Under the pieces are notes generated by a model. The model saw only the letters and a program-made list of their open reading frames with translations, was not told the DNA's origin and ran no database searches. The position numbers and the translations under genes were made by a program. A DNA stretch of 64,000 bases from Azorinus chamasolen (taxonomy: Eukaryota > Mollusca > Bivalvia > Cardiida > Solecurtidae): contig OY755238.1 of NCBI GenBank assembly GCA_963576725.1, positions 31,428,145 through 31,492,144 of the forward strand, written 5' to 3'. Of this stretch, positions 54,462-63,177 are shown piece by piece. How positions within the stretch are numbered: position 1 is the first letter of the stretch; each line of letters starts with the position of its first letter.

Positions 54462-54660
54462 AATGTCGCATCTGTAATTTCCTTTGCACAGTTACGATCC
54501 ATATGAGACGCAGAGTAACTGGCCGTCCTGTTAGGATATTAGGATCCGAACTGTGTGTTGTTGTGACTGTTAAAAATGTATTAAAGAAAAATACAAAATA
54601 ATGTAATTTATAGCAGACGATAAATGTGGCAGGCGGCAAAAATGGCAGCGAAAGAGTTAA
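54462..54660. mobile_element. TTAA-type MITE, GATCCATATGAGACGC family, eroded
   Basis: AATGTCGCATCTGTAATTTC left; AGCAGACGATAAATGTGGC and TGGCAGCGAAAGAGTTAA right. Confidence 0.7.
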
Positions 54661-54822
54661 AAGCTGGTATATATGTGTTATCATGCCCTATGTGACCCCC
54701 TACTCATTTACCATTGACTCCATAATACGCCTTTCTACGCATTGCAAACAATGTAGATCCAGATAAGACGACTCCTGTAGGAGCCCTTTGACCAGGGAAT
54801 GCTCTATTTGCTTATAATATAA

Positions 54823-55031
54823 TACAGTAAAACCCCGCTAATGCGACCACCAAAAAGGGGCATACTTCTTGGTGGCAGAGGCAGGTGGTAGCTTAATGCA
54901 GGACGAAAGTTATGCAGAAAGCTCCTATAGGAGCTTTCTGCATAACTTTCGTCCTGCATTAAGCAACCACCTGCTTTAAACGACACCAGTGGCTGTTTAT
55001 TAAGTGGTCGCATTAGCGGGGTTTTACTGTA
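54823..55031. mobile_element. TA-flanked palindromic MITE, very well preserved
   Basis: TACAGTAAAACCCCGCTAAT left; ATTAGCGGGGTTTTACTGTA right. The inner hairpin has arms from GGCAGGTGGTAGCTTAATGC through a perfect GCTCCTATAGGAGC centre (about 54921). Confidence 0.95.
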
Positions 55032-55110
55032 TAAATGTGATTCTATGGTTTATTCTATAGCTAAATCTTCCGGTGAACATGTGCTATTATATTCATGATG
55101 TCATTATTTC

Positions 55111-55339
55111 TTAACCCTTTCCCTCATATTGACGACTTTTGACGACTCTGTAAAAGTTGCTGTGTGAAACCATTGTGATAAATAGAGCATTTGCTCCTAT
55201 AGGAGCAAATGCTCTATTTATCATAATGGTTTCAAACTACAAAATTCTAAAAGTTTCCATTTCTCTAGTTAATGCTCCTTTTCGGTAGATTTATTAAAAG
55301 AGGTTGTATCTAAAAATAGCCTATGAGGTAATGGGTTAA
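55111..55339. mobile_element. TTAA-flanked MITE, CCCATTCCC family, well preserved
   Basis: TTAACCCTTTCCCTCATATT left and GAGGTAATGGGTTAA right. The core palindrome has one mismatch (55228). Inserted at TTAA of the surrounding CCCTTTACTCC-type element. Confidence 0.9.
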
Positions 55340-55475
55340 CATGAATATTCACGGAGTAAAGGGGAATAATTATTGAGTAAATGGGTAAGACCTATGCTTA
55401 AGTTTATATATTAATTTGAGATTTAGCCTGCTCACTCACTACATTTTCAAAATGCAATAAGAGTGTCAAGCAGTT

Positions 55476-55628
55476 CTGGGTACATGCTTATAAAACTTTT
55501 TAGTTGAGTCTGAGTTCATTCTCAAGCATTCGATTGGTCAGATTTGAGTTCTCAAGCTTGATTTGAGTTCTCAAAAACTTGAGAACGAAACTCAGACTCA
55601 ACTAAAAGTTTTATAAGCATTGACCCTG
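55476..55628. mobile_element. Foldback MITE, GGGTCCATGCTTATAAAG family, shortened
   Basis: GGGTACATGCTTATAAAAC left, GTTTTATAAGCATTGACCC right; part of the inner arms is deleted. Confidence 0.75.
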
Positions 55629-55689
55629 ATCCTAATGATTAACTCGGCGTTTCATCATCAGTGTTACAAACCCAACTCACTCACTCATC

Positions 55690-55858
55690 AGTGTTACAGA
55701 TAAATAAGAATTACTATGTTAGTATGAAGTTCAGCTGTGTTTTGGCGAGTCAGAAAAGTTGTTAAATGCGAGCCTTGAAGAGCATTTAAGTACTGTTCTG
55801 ACAAGCCAAAATACAGCTTAACTGCAAAACTACTAGCATAGTAATTTATTTATCATGC
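55690..55858. repeat. Foldback palindrome, ATTACTATGTTAG arms
   Basis: AGAATTACTATGTTAGTA...GTTTTGGCGAGTCAGAAAAG and the inverted CTTGTC-type return TGACAAGCCAAAATACAGC...ACTAGCATAGTAATTTA surround GAGCCTTGAAGAGC. Arms about 75 bp, imperfect. Confidence 0.7.
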
Positions 55859-56200
55859 AACACCAAGACAAAATGGAGAAAATGAAGATAAAAAAGTTTG
55901 CTCAAGCGGTTCTGTCCTGAATAAAAACACATGCAATTACAATATACGTGACGTCGTCGAATTTTTCAACATAAACAAACTTGATTTAATCATTTTATAT
56001 AGACAAAACGGTGAGCAAATGTATTAAATTTGATGTTTATGTAAAGTATGCATGCCTTTATCATCCTTCTGTTTTCCTCCTATTGGCTGAACTAAACTTG
56101 CATCCCAGTGGGGTCAGTACGCTTGCCCTATACCTCACAAAATACAGCGTCGGCGTGGAAAACATTATTCTAGTAGGAAGTGCCTATACCTGGTGACGTT
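55859..56200. other. Unassigned non-coding sequence
   Basis: The 61-codon frame at 56011-56196 has no recognised domain. No repeat match seen. Confidence 0.35.
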
Positions 56201-56202
56201 GC

Positions 56203-56341
56203 ATGATAAAAGTGCATACACAAATACTAAAATAGTAATTTCTCCACCAAGCCCTATACTGCAACCACTCTAACGTGGGTTTGGTGGAAAAAATACTATT
56301 TTAGTATTTGTGTACGCACCTTTATCATGCAACGTCATCAA
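56203..56341. repeat. Foldback palindrome, GACGTTGCATGATAAA arms
   Basis: GACGTTGCATGATAAAAGTGC...AATACTAAAATAGTA and its inverted copy TACTATTTTAGTATTTGTGT...TTTATCATGCAACGTC surround CCACTCTAACGTGG. Arms about 60 bp. Confidence 0.85.
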
Positions 56342-56392
56342 ATATGCATGTGTACTGACATAAATAATATTCTTGAAAATGTGTTAAAATAA

Positions 56393-56925
56393 AACCGAGT
56401 CTGCAATTTTCTCTTTTCGCTTTGCTACTTTTGCTTTTGAAGGATTTCCCACTTTCAGACTATATATATTAACCCTTCGCTTGCTATTCACGTCAATATA
56501 CCTACCTGTAAATAGTGAAGACCCAGATGAGACAGCTCCTGCAGGAGCTGTCTCATCAGGGTCTGCACTATTTACAAATTGATTGTGCAACCAGCGCACT
56601 CCATAGCAGTGATTGCATAGCGAAATACGTGTATGTGGTGAATATATATGTTATTATACAACAGGGCATGGGTATAGAAGGAGAAATGTGTTTCAAAATT
56701 CAGCAAGCGAAGGGTTAATGCATCTTGCCTGGACCTCTGCATCCCGATCCAAAATGTTCACATAGGTAATAAGTCACCCACCCGGTACAGACTAAATGTT
56801 GATTTGGTTTAATTTAAGCTCACCTTACGCAGAGTGCAAATATTCTGAAAGTGGGTGATCCTTCGATACTAAAAGTAGCAATGCCAAAAGAGAAAATTGT
56901 AGATTCGGGTTTGAGTCTGTTTATC
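56393..56925. repeat. Inverted repeat pair flanking a TTAA-type MITE
   Basis: Left arm TCTGCAATTTTCTCTTTTCG...GGATTTCCCACTTTCAGA (56399-56460). Right arm (56842-56922) is its inverse: TCTGAAAGTGGGTGATCC...AAAGAGAAAATTGTAGA. The spacer holds the element at 56469-56718. Confidence 0.7.
56469..56718. mobile_element. TTAA-flanked MITE, CCCTTCGCTTGC family (best copy)
   Basis: TTAACCCTTCGCTTGCTATT left, GCAAGCGAAGGGTTAA right. Central hairpin GTAAATAGTGAAGACCC... around GCTCCTGCAGGAGC, perfect over more than 20 bp each side. Confidence 0.95.
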
Positions 56926-57382
56926 AGTAGTAACACTACTCCCAACCCCTAGCACCGGCTTAAGCAGTATTCATTTTTTAAAACTTATACCATCAAAACT
57001 AATGATCCCGGAGGCCCAGAAAATATAACAACACTGAGAAGATGGGTTATTGGGGTTGCCATGTGTCCATCGTCATGCACCATCCATCGCCTGTCGTAAA
57101 ACATTTCTTTTAACACCTTCTCCTGAACAATTTCCCTGTTCAATATTCCGAAAAGAAATAACAGTATGAATATTAATTAGCTGAATTTTATAATGGTATA
57201 TGTACACAGTGTGTTTTGGTGTTGGTAGAAACGTAGTATAATCTCAATAGCAAATAGCAGATTCTGATTAGACGGCTGATCTGGATCTACTCTTTTTGCA
57301 ATTATGTGAAAAGGCCTTAATTACTGCATAGACGTTGTCCAACCTGCCCAAAGGAGTTATCGTTTGACAGTCCTAAACAGCT
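56926..57382. other. Repeat-derived non-coding sequence
   Basis: 57045-57100 (TGTCCATCGTCATGCACCAT) resembles 24345-24390. 57120-57310 carries CCCTGTTCAATATTC and GATCTGGATCTACTC scraps of TTAA-type elements. Confidence 0.45.
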
Positions 57383-57635
57383 TTAAATCCTTCTCTTGCT
57401 GAATTTTAAAGTACATTCCTCCTTCTTTACCAATGCCCTGTTGTATAATTACATATCTATTCACTGTGTACAAGTTTTTTTCGCTGTGCAATCACTGCTG
57501 TGGAGTGCACTGGTTGCACAATCAACTTGTAAATAGTGAAGACCCTGATGAGACAGCTCCTGCAGGAGCTGTCTCATCTGAGTCTTCACTATTTACAGGT
57601 AGGTATACTGACCCGAATAGCAAGCGAAGGGTTAA
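57383..57635. mobile_element. TTAA-type MITE, CCCTTCGCTTGC family, inverted relative to 56469
   Basis: TTAAATCCTTCTCTTGCTGA left (eroded), GCAAGCGAAGGGTTAA right. Centre GCTCCTGCAGGAGC with perfect inner arms. Confidence 0.9.
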
Positions 57636-57970
57636 GAAATGTAACCAGTTCCAGGTGGTCCTGTATCACATATATATAAATACGTCACCGTAGCTAAAAC
57701 AGATTCTCAAATACTGACCTCATAATCTTCTGTCAAAGTCATACAAACAGTTCTGATCCACATCATATGTAGGTTAAATATAGATATTGACGAAAACGTT
57801 TTATTTCTCGACAAGTTGGGAGGCATATACCCTTGATCTTGTCCGTTCGTATATACGTAGGTACGTTCGGTCGCATGTACGTCCCACAAATCTTGTTTAT
57901 TTAACCCATCATCCCACAATGTGTGGATTAACTTCAAACTTGCAAAGGTGAACATTATTGAATAAAGCCC

Positions 57971-58231
57971 GAATGACCGCTCAGCCGACTGTACATTTAC
58001 TCCCCTGGTCATTGGCCTACAATATTGAGCACTGCTAACATATGGCGCAATCATGCAGCCGCAGTACTGGCGAGTGACCCTCACAGGTACCCATTTTAAC
58101 CCCTGGGTGGAGAGGATGTGCGGGTTGGAGACACGGAAAAGCGTCTCTGAAATTTCCGGTAGGGACAGGGATTTGAACCCCGGACCTCCGGACTGATAGT
58201 CAAGCGCGTTACCACTAGACCACCGCCACCT
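57971..58231 (-). mobile_element. tRNA-derived SINE, copy A
   Basis: Minus strand: 5' GGTGGCGGTGGTCTAGTGG with A box TGGTCTAGTGGTAACGCG and B box GGTTCAAATCC about 35 bp later. A tRNA-unrelated body ends near CGGCTGAGCGGTCATTCG. No A-rich tail seen. Confidence 0.85.
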
Positions 58232-58482
58232 ACAAGAAAAGGATTTGTGTACGAGGGGTGTTCAAATATGAATGCAACCAGGCCGATATCTCGCGTTTAA
58301 CCACGAATTGCACGAAATAAGTAAATGTATCGTATAGAGGAATGTGTAAGCTATCCGTTGCTACACTACATGGTTTCGTCCCACAACGTACGTCCCACAA
58401 ATCTTGTTTATTTAACCCATCATCCCCCAATGTGTGGATTAACTTCAAATTTGCAAAGGTGAACATCATTGAATAAAGCCCG

Positions 58483-58742
58483 AACGACCGCTCAGCCGAC
58501 TGTACATTTACTCCCCTGGTCATTGGCCTACAATATTGAGCACTGCTAACATATGGCGCAATCATGCAGCCGCAGTACCGGCGAGTGACCCTCACAGGTA
58601 CCCATTTTAACCCCTGGATGGAGAGGATATACGGGTGGGAGACACGGAAAAGAGTCTCTGAAATTTCCGGTAGGGACAGGGATTTGAACCCCGGACCTCC
58701 AGACTGATAGTCAAGCGCGTTACCACTAGACCACCGCCACCT
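58483..58742 (-). mobile_element. tRNA-derived SINE, copy B
   Basis: Same as copy A with a handful of substitutions; A and B boxes intact. Its presence in both units shows the SINE inserted before the local duplication. Confidence 0.85.
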
Positions 58743-58762
58743 ACAAGAAAATGATTTGTGGG

Positions 58763-59152
58763 TACGAGGGGTGTTCAAATATGAATGCAACCAGGCCGAT
58801 ATCTCGCGTTTAACCACGAATTGCACGAAATAAGTAAATGTATCGTAAAGAGGAATGTGTAAGCTATCCGTTGCTACACTACATGGTTTCGTCAGTTCAG
58901 TCTAGCTTTGACCAACACTATCTACTCGTGTACACTAAAGCTAAAATGGTTGGGAAAAGGTCTCCTTTCACTGAACAAACACGGCCTTATATAAAAAAAA
59001 AACCCTCTGTATTCTTGGTATGCAGACAAAGGTCATACTGAATGAAATATGCCGCGTTTACGAACTTTCTTTTTAATCTTTCACACGGTGGTGTAAGAAA
59101 TGTAAAGGCGGCATAGATTCAGTGAAAGATGCGCCTCATGTACGCCGTCCGA
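58763..59152 (+). pseudogene. Truncated mariner: 5' terminal repeat and transposase N-terminus
   Basis: TACGAGGGGTGTTCAAATAT is the terminal repeat (compare 26587). From ATG at 58948 the text reads MVGKRSPFTEQTRPYIK, FLVCRQRSY, then stops and a frameshift before FTRWCKKCKGGIDSVKDAP and VRRPKTST, the helix-turn-helix and GRP-type hinge of mariner transposases. It breaks off at about 59152 against a TTAA-type fragment. It is distinct in sequence from the mariner at 26587. Confidence 0.75.
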
Positions 59153-59164
59153 AAACTTCAACTT

Positions 59165-59305
59165 CGCCAAGGTAATTCGGCGTCTCATCAGGATCCAAAC
59201 TATTTGTTATTGTGAATGTTTCTTTAAACAAAAATAAGAAAATTGAAATAATGTAGCAGACGACAAAATATCCAATATGTCCAGTAGCGAAAATGTGCCC
59301 AACAT
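59165..59305. mobile_element. TTAA-type MITE fragment, GATCCAAACTG family
   Basis: TTCGGCGTCTCATCAGGATC, TAGCAGACGACAAAATATCC, AGTAGCGAAAATG: right half only. Confidence 0.65.
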
Positions 59306-59469
59306 ACTCTGCGGTGAACAGGTGCAATTAGGAAATGTATTGCCATGACAAAACGAATGAGATCTGAATCAAAGAGGCAAACTAAGCAGACCATTGTCAG
59401 ACATTTCATACATTAGTTGTCTGACCCGATTTACCGACGGGTGTATCAGGTATAGAGGTTATTACTTGC

Positions 59470-60000
59470 TTATTATCCCCTGCCAAAGGCAGATGAATAT
59501 TGTTTGGGGTTGGTCCATCCGTTCTTCCTTCCTCCCGTCCTTCCATCTTTCCATCCGTCCGTTCGGTTTCCGTTCGATGCCATATCTCTGTAACGGATTG
59601 ACAGAACTCAAAGAAACTCGACATGAATATTTGTTATCACTCTGAGATTTTCCCCATGTATTTTTCAGATCACTTGCGGCATTCAATAGCCATTGACGTA
59701 TTATATGCCAAAATAAGATCTTTTTTCCCATCCGATGCCATTTCTCTGTAACGGATTGACAGAATTCAATGAAACCAGACCTGAATATTTTTAATCACGG
59801 GGACATCATGCCCATGCATTACTTTTTCAAATGACGTGCGGCATTTAGGAATTATTGCCCTTTGATACGCAAAAATCTCATATTTGTTCCGTCCAATAAC
59901 ATATCTCTGTAACGGATTGACAGAATTCAGTGAAATCTCAACATGAAAATTTGTTATCGCCATGGCAGTGTTCCCCTTTATTACTTTCAGATGGCGTACT
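59470..60000. repeat. Tandem-core element with TTCC/GTCC microsatellite
   Basis: Stem CCCCTGCCAAAGGCAG, then TCCGTYCTTCC-type microsatellite (59516-59570). Three units follow with ATCTCTGTAACGGATTGACAG at about 59583, 59741 and 59902. The period of about 160 bp equals that reported for core repeats of bivalve 'pearl' elements. Confidence 0.65.
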
Positions 60001-60094
60001 TTTTAGGAGTTTGATTCACAACAATAATATATTAATTGCCCTTATCCCTTACTGAATGGATACTGTTTTTGGTTTGTCCATGTGGCGTATGATC

Positions 60095-60248
60095 AGGGAC
60101 TTCACTATTTGTCTCAATCTCTATTTCTATATATGTGCTTTATTCTTTTGAAATTTGCATTTATTTATCTCATTTCCTTATTTTACTGAATGATTTAACA
60201 AATTTGGATTGCAGACGACAATTAGAAATTTGGCACCGAAGGGGTTAA
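60095..60248. mobile_element. TTAA-type MITE, CCGCCAATGTCGC family, left-truncated
   Basis: GGCGTATGATCAGGGACTTC, GGATTGCAGACGACAATTAG, TTTGGCACCGAAGGGGTTAA. Its right TTAA adjoins the zinc-finger exon copy. Confidence 0.75.
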
Positions 60249-60610
60249 AGAACATCCGAAACGTTTCTATGGAAATAGAAGCTCGATCGGCATGTGTTGA
60301 GTCATTTAAACAAGATGCCGTTTAACCCGTTCATCGCCACTGTCGCATAAATGCACCACGACAAATAGTGCAGTCCCAGATCAGACGCCGCCTTGAAAAG
60401 GCTGATCCAGACCCGGGACTTAACTTTTTGTCTTAACTCTATTTCCAGATGTGTTCTTTATTCCTTTGCAATTTGCATACGTTTAACTTATTTCCTTATT
60501 TTATCATATGATTTAACAAAATTGGATTGCAGACGACAATTCGAAACTTGGCGCCCAAAGGGTTAAATGCTGTATATGCTGCAAAGAATGCACCCAGAAA
60601 ACACATTTGC
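60245..60610 (+). pseudogene. Second copy of the C2H2 exon, split by a TTAA MITE
   Basis: Left part 60245-60325 aligns with 25598-25690 (TTTCTATGGAAATAGAAGCT, TGTTGAGTCATTTAAAC) with a 14 bp deletion that removes the first Cys pair. Right part 60563-60610 (AAATGCTGTATATGCTGCAA, ACCCAGAAAACACATTTG) continues the second finger. In this copy the second-finger frame at the junction is the one lost at 25688. The insert sits exactly at TTAA. Confidence 0.8.
60322..60566. mobile_element. TTAA-flanked MITE, CCGTTCATCGCC family (complete), inside a zinc-finger exon
   Basis: TTAACCCGTTCATCGCCACT left; TTGGCGCCCAAAGGGTTAA right. GACAAATAGTGCAGTCCCAG and a GCCGCCTTGAAAAGGCTG stem lie inside. Confidence 0.9.
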
Positions 60611-60815
60611 AAACAGAGTAGATCCAGATCAGACAGCTTCTGTATGAGTTGGGAGTTTTCTGATGATGGTCTGATTTGTTTTCTTACGATAAAATATAGA
60701 TTGTGTTCGATGACTAATTTATTTTTTGTAACGAAATCAAAGAATACACCACTTTGAGACCTGATGCAGACGATAGTAATAACAAATGAAATTTAATTGG
60801 CGCCGAAAGGATTCA
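60590..60815. mobile_element. TTAA-type MITE relative ending TTGGCGCCGAAAGG
   Basis: CACATTTGCAAACAGAGTAG left; GACCTGATGCAGACGATAG and AATTGGCGCCGAAAGG right. Parallel to 26109-26318. Confidence 0.6.
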
Positions 60816-61078
60816 TCTCCTAAATGGAAAAGCAGTAAAGTCAAGCAGGCAAAGCCACATACAAGACGCAACCACCACCAAAACACCGATAGACAGCATG
60901 ACACACACATAAACACACAACCACACACCCAAACGCACACTCACACGAGATAACACAGAAAACATCAACAGACACACAAGAACTAGACAAACACTCCACA
61001 CATGAACAAAATCACAAGCACAAAGACGTAAGGCAAACAAAAGGAAGGGTGACAAAGAGAGTACCGCCCGTTGCCCGG
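60816..61078. repeat. CA-rich dispersed repeat
   Basis: ACACACATAAACACACAACC-type sequence ending GAGTACCGCCCGTTGCCCGG. The inverse resembles the TG-rich repeats at 47200-47460 and 52199-52560. Minus-strand Cys/Val-rich frames are artefacts. Confidence 0.6.
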
Positions 61079-61224
61079 ATATTAAAAAATGGATGCATAT
61101 TATTTAGTAGACAGGCTAAAACCTAGTCTGGTCCAGATCACATAATTTTAAGATATAAAGGTAATACATGTATACCTTATATCTTATATAAACATTCATG
61201 AAGTAAAGGTTATATAAGATTGAA

Positions 61225-61500
61225 TATATCTGAAATTTAAATTTGATTGTTTTTTGAACCGATATGCATTAAATGTCTTTTAAGTATAATAATGTCAAAT
61301 GAGGCATACTTCTGAACACCCAAATATTGTTTCCACTTCAAAAACCCTTTTGCATGCGCGAACCAATTAATGGGAATATGCAACAAAAATTGAATAATGA
61401 CAAACTGAACAAATATATATCGTTCTCATTAATATTTTTTGATGTTATTTTCTGTATGCTTGCTAGTTTAGCTAATTGCCTTTTCTGATGGAGGATATAG
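61225..61500. repeat. Dispersed repeat, AATGTCAAATGAGGCATAC family
   Basis: Diverged copy of 29425-29720 (CGAACCAATTAATGGGAATA, GAACAAATATATATCGTTCTC, GCTAGTTTAGCTAATTGCC). Confidence 0.7.
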
Positions 61501-61507
61501 AGGATCT

Positions 61508-61634
61508 GTTGCGAGTTGTCTTTTAAGATCACATGTTCCTAAACGAGCCTTAGAAAATGTCATTAAGCGAGCCTTGGCGAGCTTAATAACATTTTCTTGG
61601 TGAGTTTAGGCACATGTGATCTTAAAAGACAACG
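61508..61634. repeat. Foldback palindrome, GTTGTCTTTTAAGATCACATG arms
   Basis: GTTGTCTTTTAAGATCACAT...AAAATGTYATTAAGC and its inverse GCTTAATAACATTTTCTTGG...ATGTGATCTTAAAAGACAAC surround GAGCCTTGGCGAGC. Arms about 55 bp. Confidence 0.85.
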
Positions 61635-61827
61635 AGCATCAGATTCTTTTTCTCACATATCTAAAAAGTGTATTTTCGCCGTTTAAATGACATGTAAACA
61701 TAGGTTTCCATGGCTTGACGTCATATATGACGTCATACGTTCTAAAGTGATCTTACACGTGTTACAGATAAGGAAATCTTAACCTGTTGTTCTAACTCGG
61801 AGATAAGGGAAGGTATGTGAGAAATAT

Positions 61828-62105
61828 ACAGTAAAACCCATCTAAAGCCATCACCAAAAATGGAAGTGGTAACTTAAAACTTATCTTCATATCGATGTCC
61901 TTTGACATCGTTGCAAAGAGAGTAAACCCAGATCAGACGGCTCCTATAGGAGCCGTCTGATCTGGGTCTGCACTGTTTGCTTAAATATTACAGATTTTCC
62001 GGGGTTTTTTGCAATGGCAATGAAAATACTTATAGTCTATGATAAAATAATTAAAGGTTTTGATATTCGTAATGTGCTGGCATGAATATTCATGACGTAA
62101 AGGGA
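61828..62105. mobile_element. TA-type left end followed by a TTAA-family core
   Basis: TACAGTAAAACCCATCTAAA at 61828. Then from about 61905 comes a perfect palindrome around GGCTCCTATAGGAGCC with CAAAGAGAGTAAACCCAGAT arm, and a TTAA-family tail TGAATATTCATGACGTAAAG. The two pieces are juxtaposed without a clear boundary. Confidence 0.65.
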
Positions 62106-62155
62106 GATAACAGGACGAATATTATACATAATACCCAATTGTTTCTACACTACAC

Positions 62156-62540
62156 TTAACCCTTCGCTCGCTGAATTTTAAAATACATTTCTCCTTCTTT
62201 ACCCATGCCCTGTTGTATAATTACATACATCGTCACTGTGTACAAGTATTTCGCTGTGCAATCCGTATAAACATCAGAATTTAGAGGGATACATGGCTTT
62301 TATGCATGGCTAATTGACCAATCAAAGTCGAGGATTTTACTTTGCAGTATAATAATTACATATATCGTCACTGTGTACAAGTATTTCGCTGTGCAATCAC
62401 TGCTGTGGAGTGCATAGGTTGCACAATCAACTTGTAAATAGTGCAGACCCTGATGAGACAGATCCTGCAGGAGTTGTCTCATCTGGGTCTTCACTATTTA
62501 CAGGTAGGTATATTGACGCGAATAGCAAGCGAAGGGTTAA
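62156..62540. mobile_element. TTAA-flanked MITE, CCCTTCGCTTGC family, with internal duplication
   Basis: TTAACCCTTCGCTCGCTGAA left, GCAAGCGAAGGGTTAA right. TATCGTCACTGTGTACAAGT plus neighbours (about 45 bp) occurs twice, at 62229 and 62362, around an 83 bp insert (CCGTATAAACATCAGAATTT...). Central hairpin around ATCCTGCAGGAGTT. Confidence 0.85.
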
Positions 62541-62696
62541 TTATCATTTTAACCTTTTACACCATAGGTACACCTTTTTACGTATACCCAGATCAGAAGA
62601 CTCCTACAGGACCAGGGTCTACTCTATTTGCTTGTGATATAATATAGATATGATTCTGCAGTTTCTGCACTGGTCAAAAGTTCCTGCATCCATATT
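62541..62696. mobile_element. TTAA-type MITE fragment, CCTTTTACACC family
   Basis: TTAACCTTTTACACCATAGG, core GAAGACTCCTACAGGACCAG, TTTGCTTGTGATATAATATA. It is probably interrupted at 62697 by the next element. Confidence 0.6.
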
Positions 62697-63171
62697 AGTC
62701 AGGGAGCCAGTAGTGCCTACCGTTTCCTGGGGGTTTCGTCATCATGTTAAACTGCATTTGAAGTTATTTTCTGATATTTGTAGGATAAAAAAAATGAAAG
62801 ATTTACGTTATTTCTATACTTTTTTTTTTACTAATTTCAATGTTCTCATTAATATTCATGAGTATGCAAATAAGGTAATTTAAAAAAACAAGTTAGAAAT
62901 AAAAGCACAATGTCTTATCTTCCATTTGGTACCAGTTTTATAGTTTTATGACAAAAACTGGCTGTGATATGGGCGAATTTGCAGGTATGGGTCATCATTA
63001 CGAAAACTGGGGGTTGCCATGGAAACGGTTAAATTACACATAGCCTAAAAGAATTAAAGTTTGAGTACATTCGCGATTCTGATTCAGGACACATTTCTGA
63101 ACATTTTGGTACCCATGAAATAGAGTCTAGGGGGGAGGGGGGTGCACGGTAGGCACTACTGGCTCCCTGAC
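62697..63171. mobile_element. Element with 25 bp inverted ends GTCAGGGAGCCAGTAGTGCC
   Basis: GTCAGGGAGCCAGTAGTGCC at 62697 and its inverse GGCACTACTGGCTCCCTGAC at 63152-63171. The interior has TGGGGGTTTCGTCATCATG and GGGTCATCATTACGAAAACT, related in sequence. No coding. Confidence 0.65.
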
Positions 63172-63177
63172 TATATT

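Larger units (their letters stand above)
54700..55365. mobile_element. TTAA-type MITE (CCCTTTACTCC family) hosting two nested MITEs
   Basis: Left GACTCCATAATACGCCTTTC with core GACGACTCCTGTAGGAGCCC, then a TA-type insert (54823-55031). The middle (55032-55110) reaches ATTCATGATGTCATTATTTC, then comes a TTAA-type insert (55111-55339), and the end is ACATGAATATTCACGGAGTA-AAGG. Confidence 0.8.
57870..58892. repeat. Tandem duplication of a 511 bp unit (SINE plus mariner end)
   Basis: 57870-58380 and 58381-58892 are nearly identical. Each contains a SINE followed by a mariner terminal sequence up to CTACATGGTTTCGTC. The first copy then restarts at ACGTACGTCCCACAAATC, while the second continues into mariner coding sequence. 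Confidence 0.9.

Noticed and set aside
18690..55250. Regularly repeated perfect palindromes that might suggest a CRISPR-like array
   Set aside because: Repeats are dispersed over tens of kilobases, in both orientations, bounded by TTAA or TA duplications; no spacer regularity and a eukaryotic context. They are MITEs.
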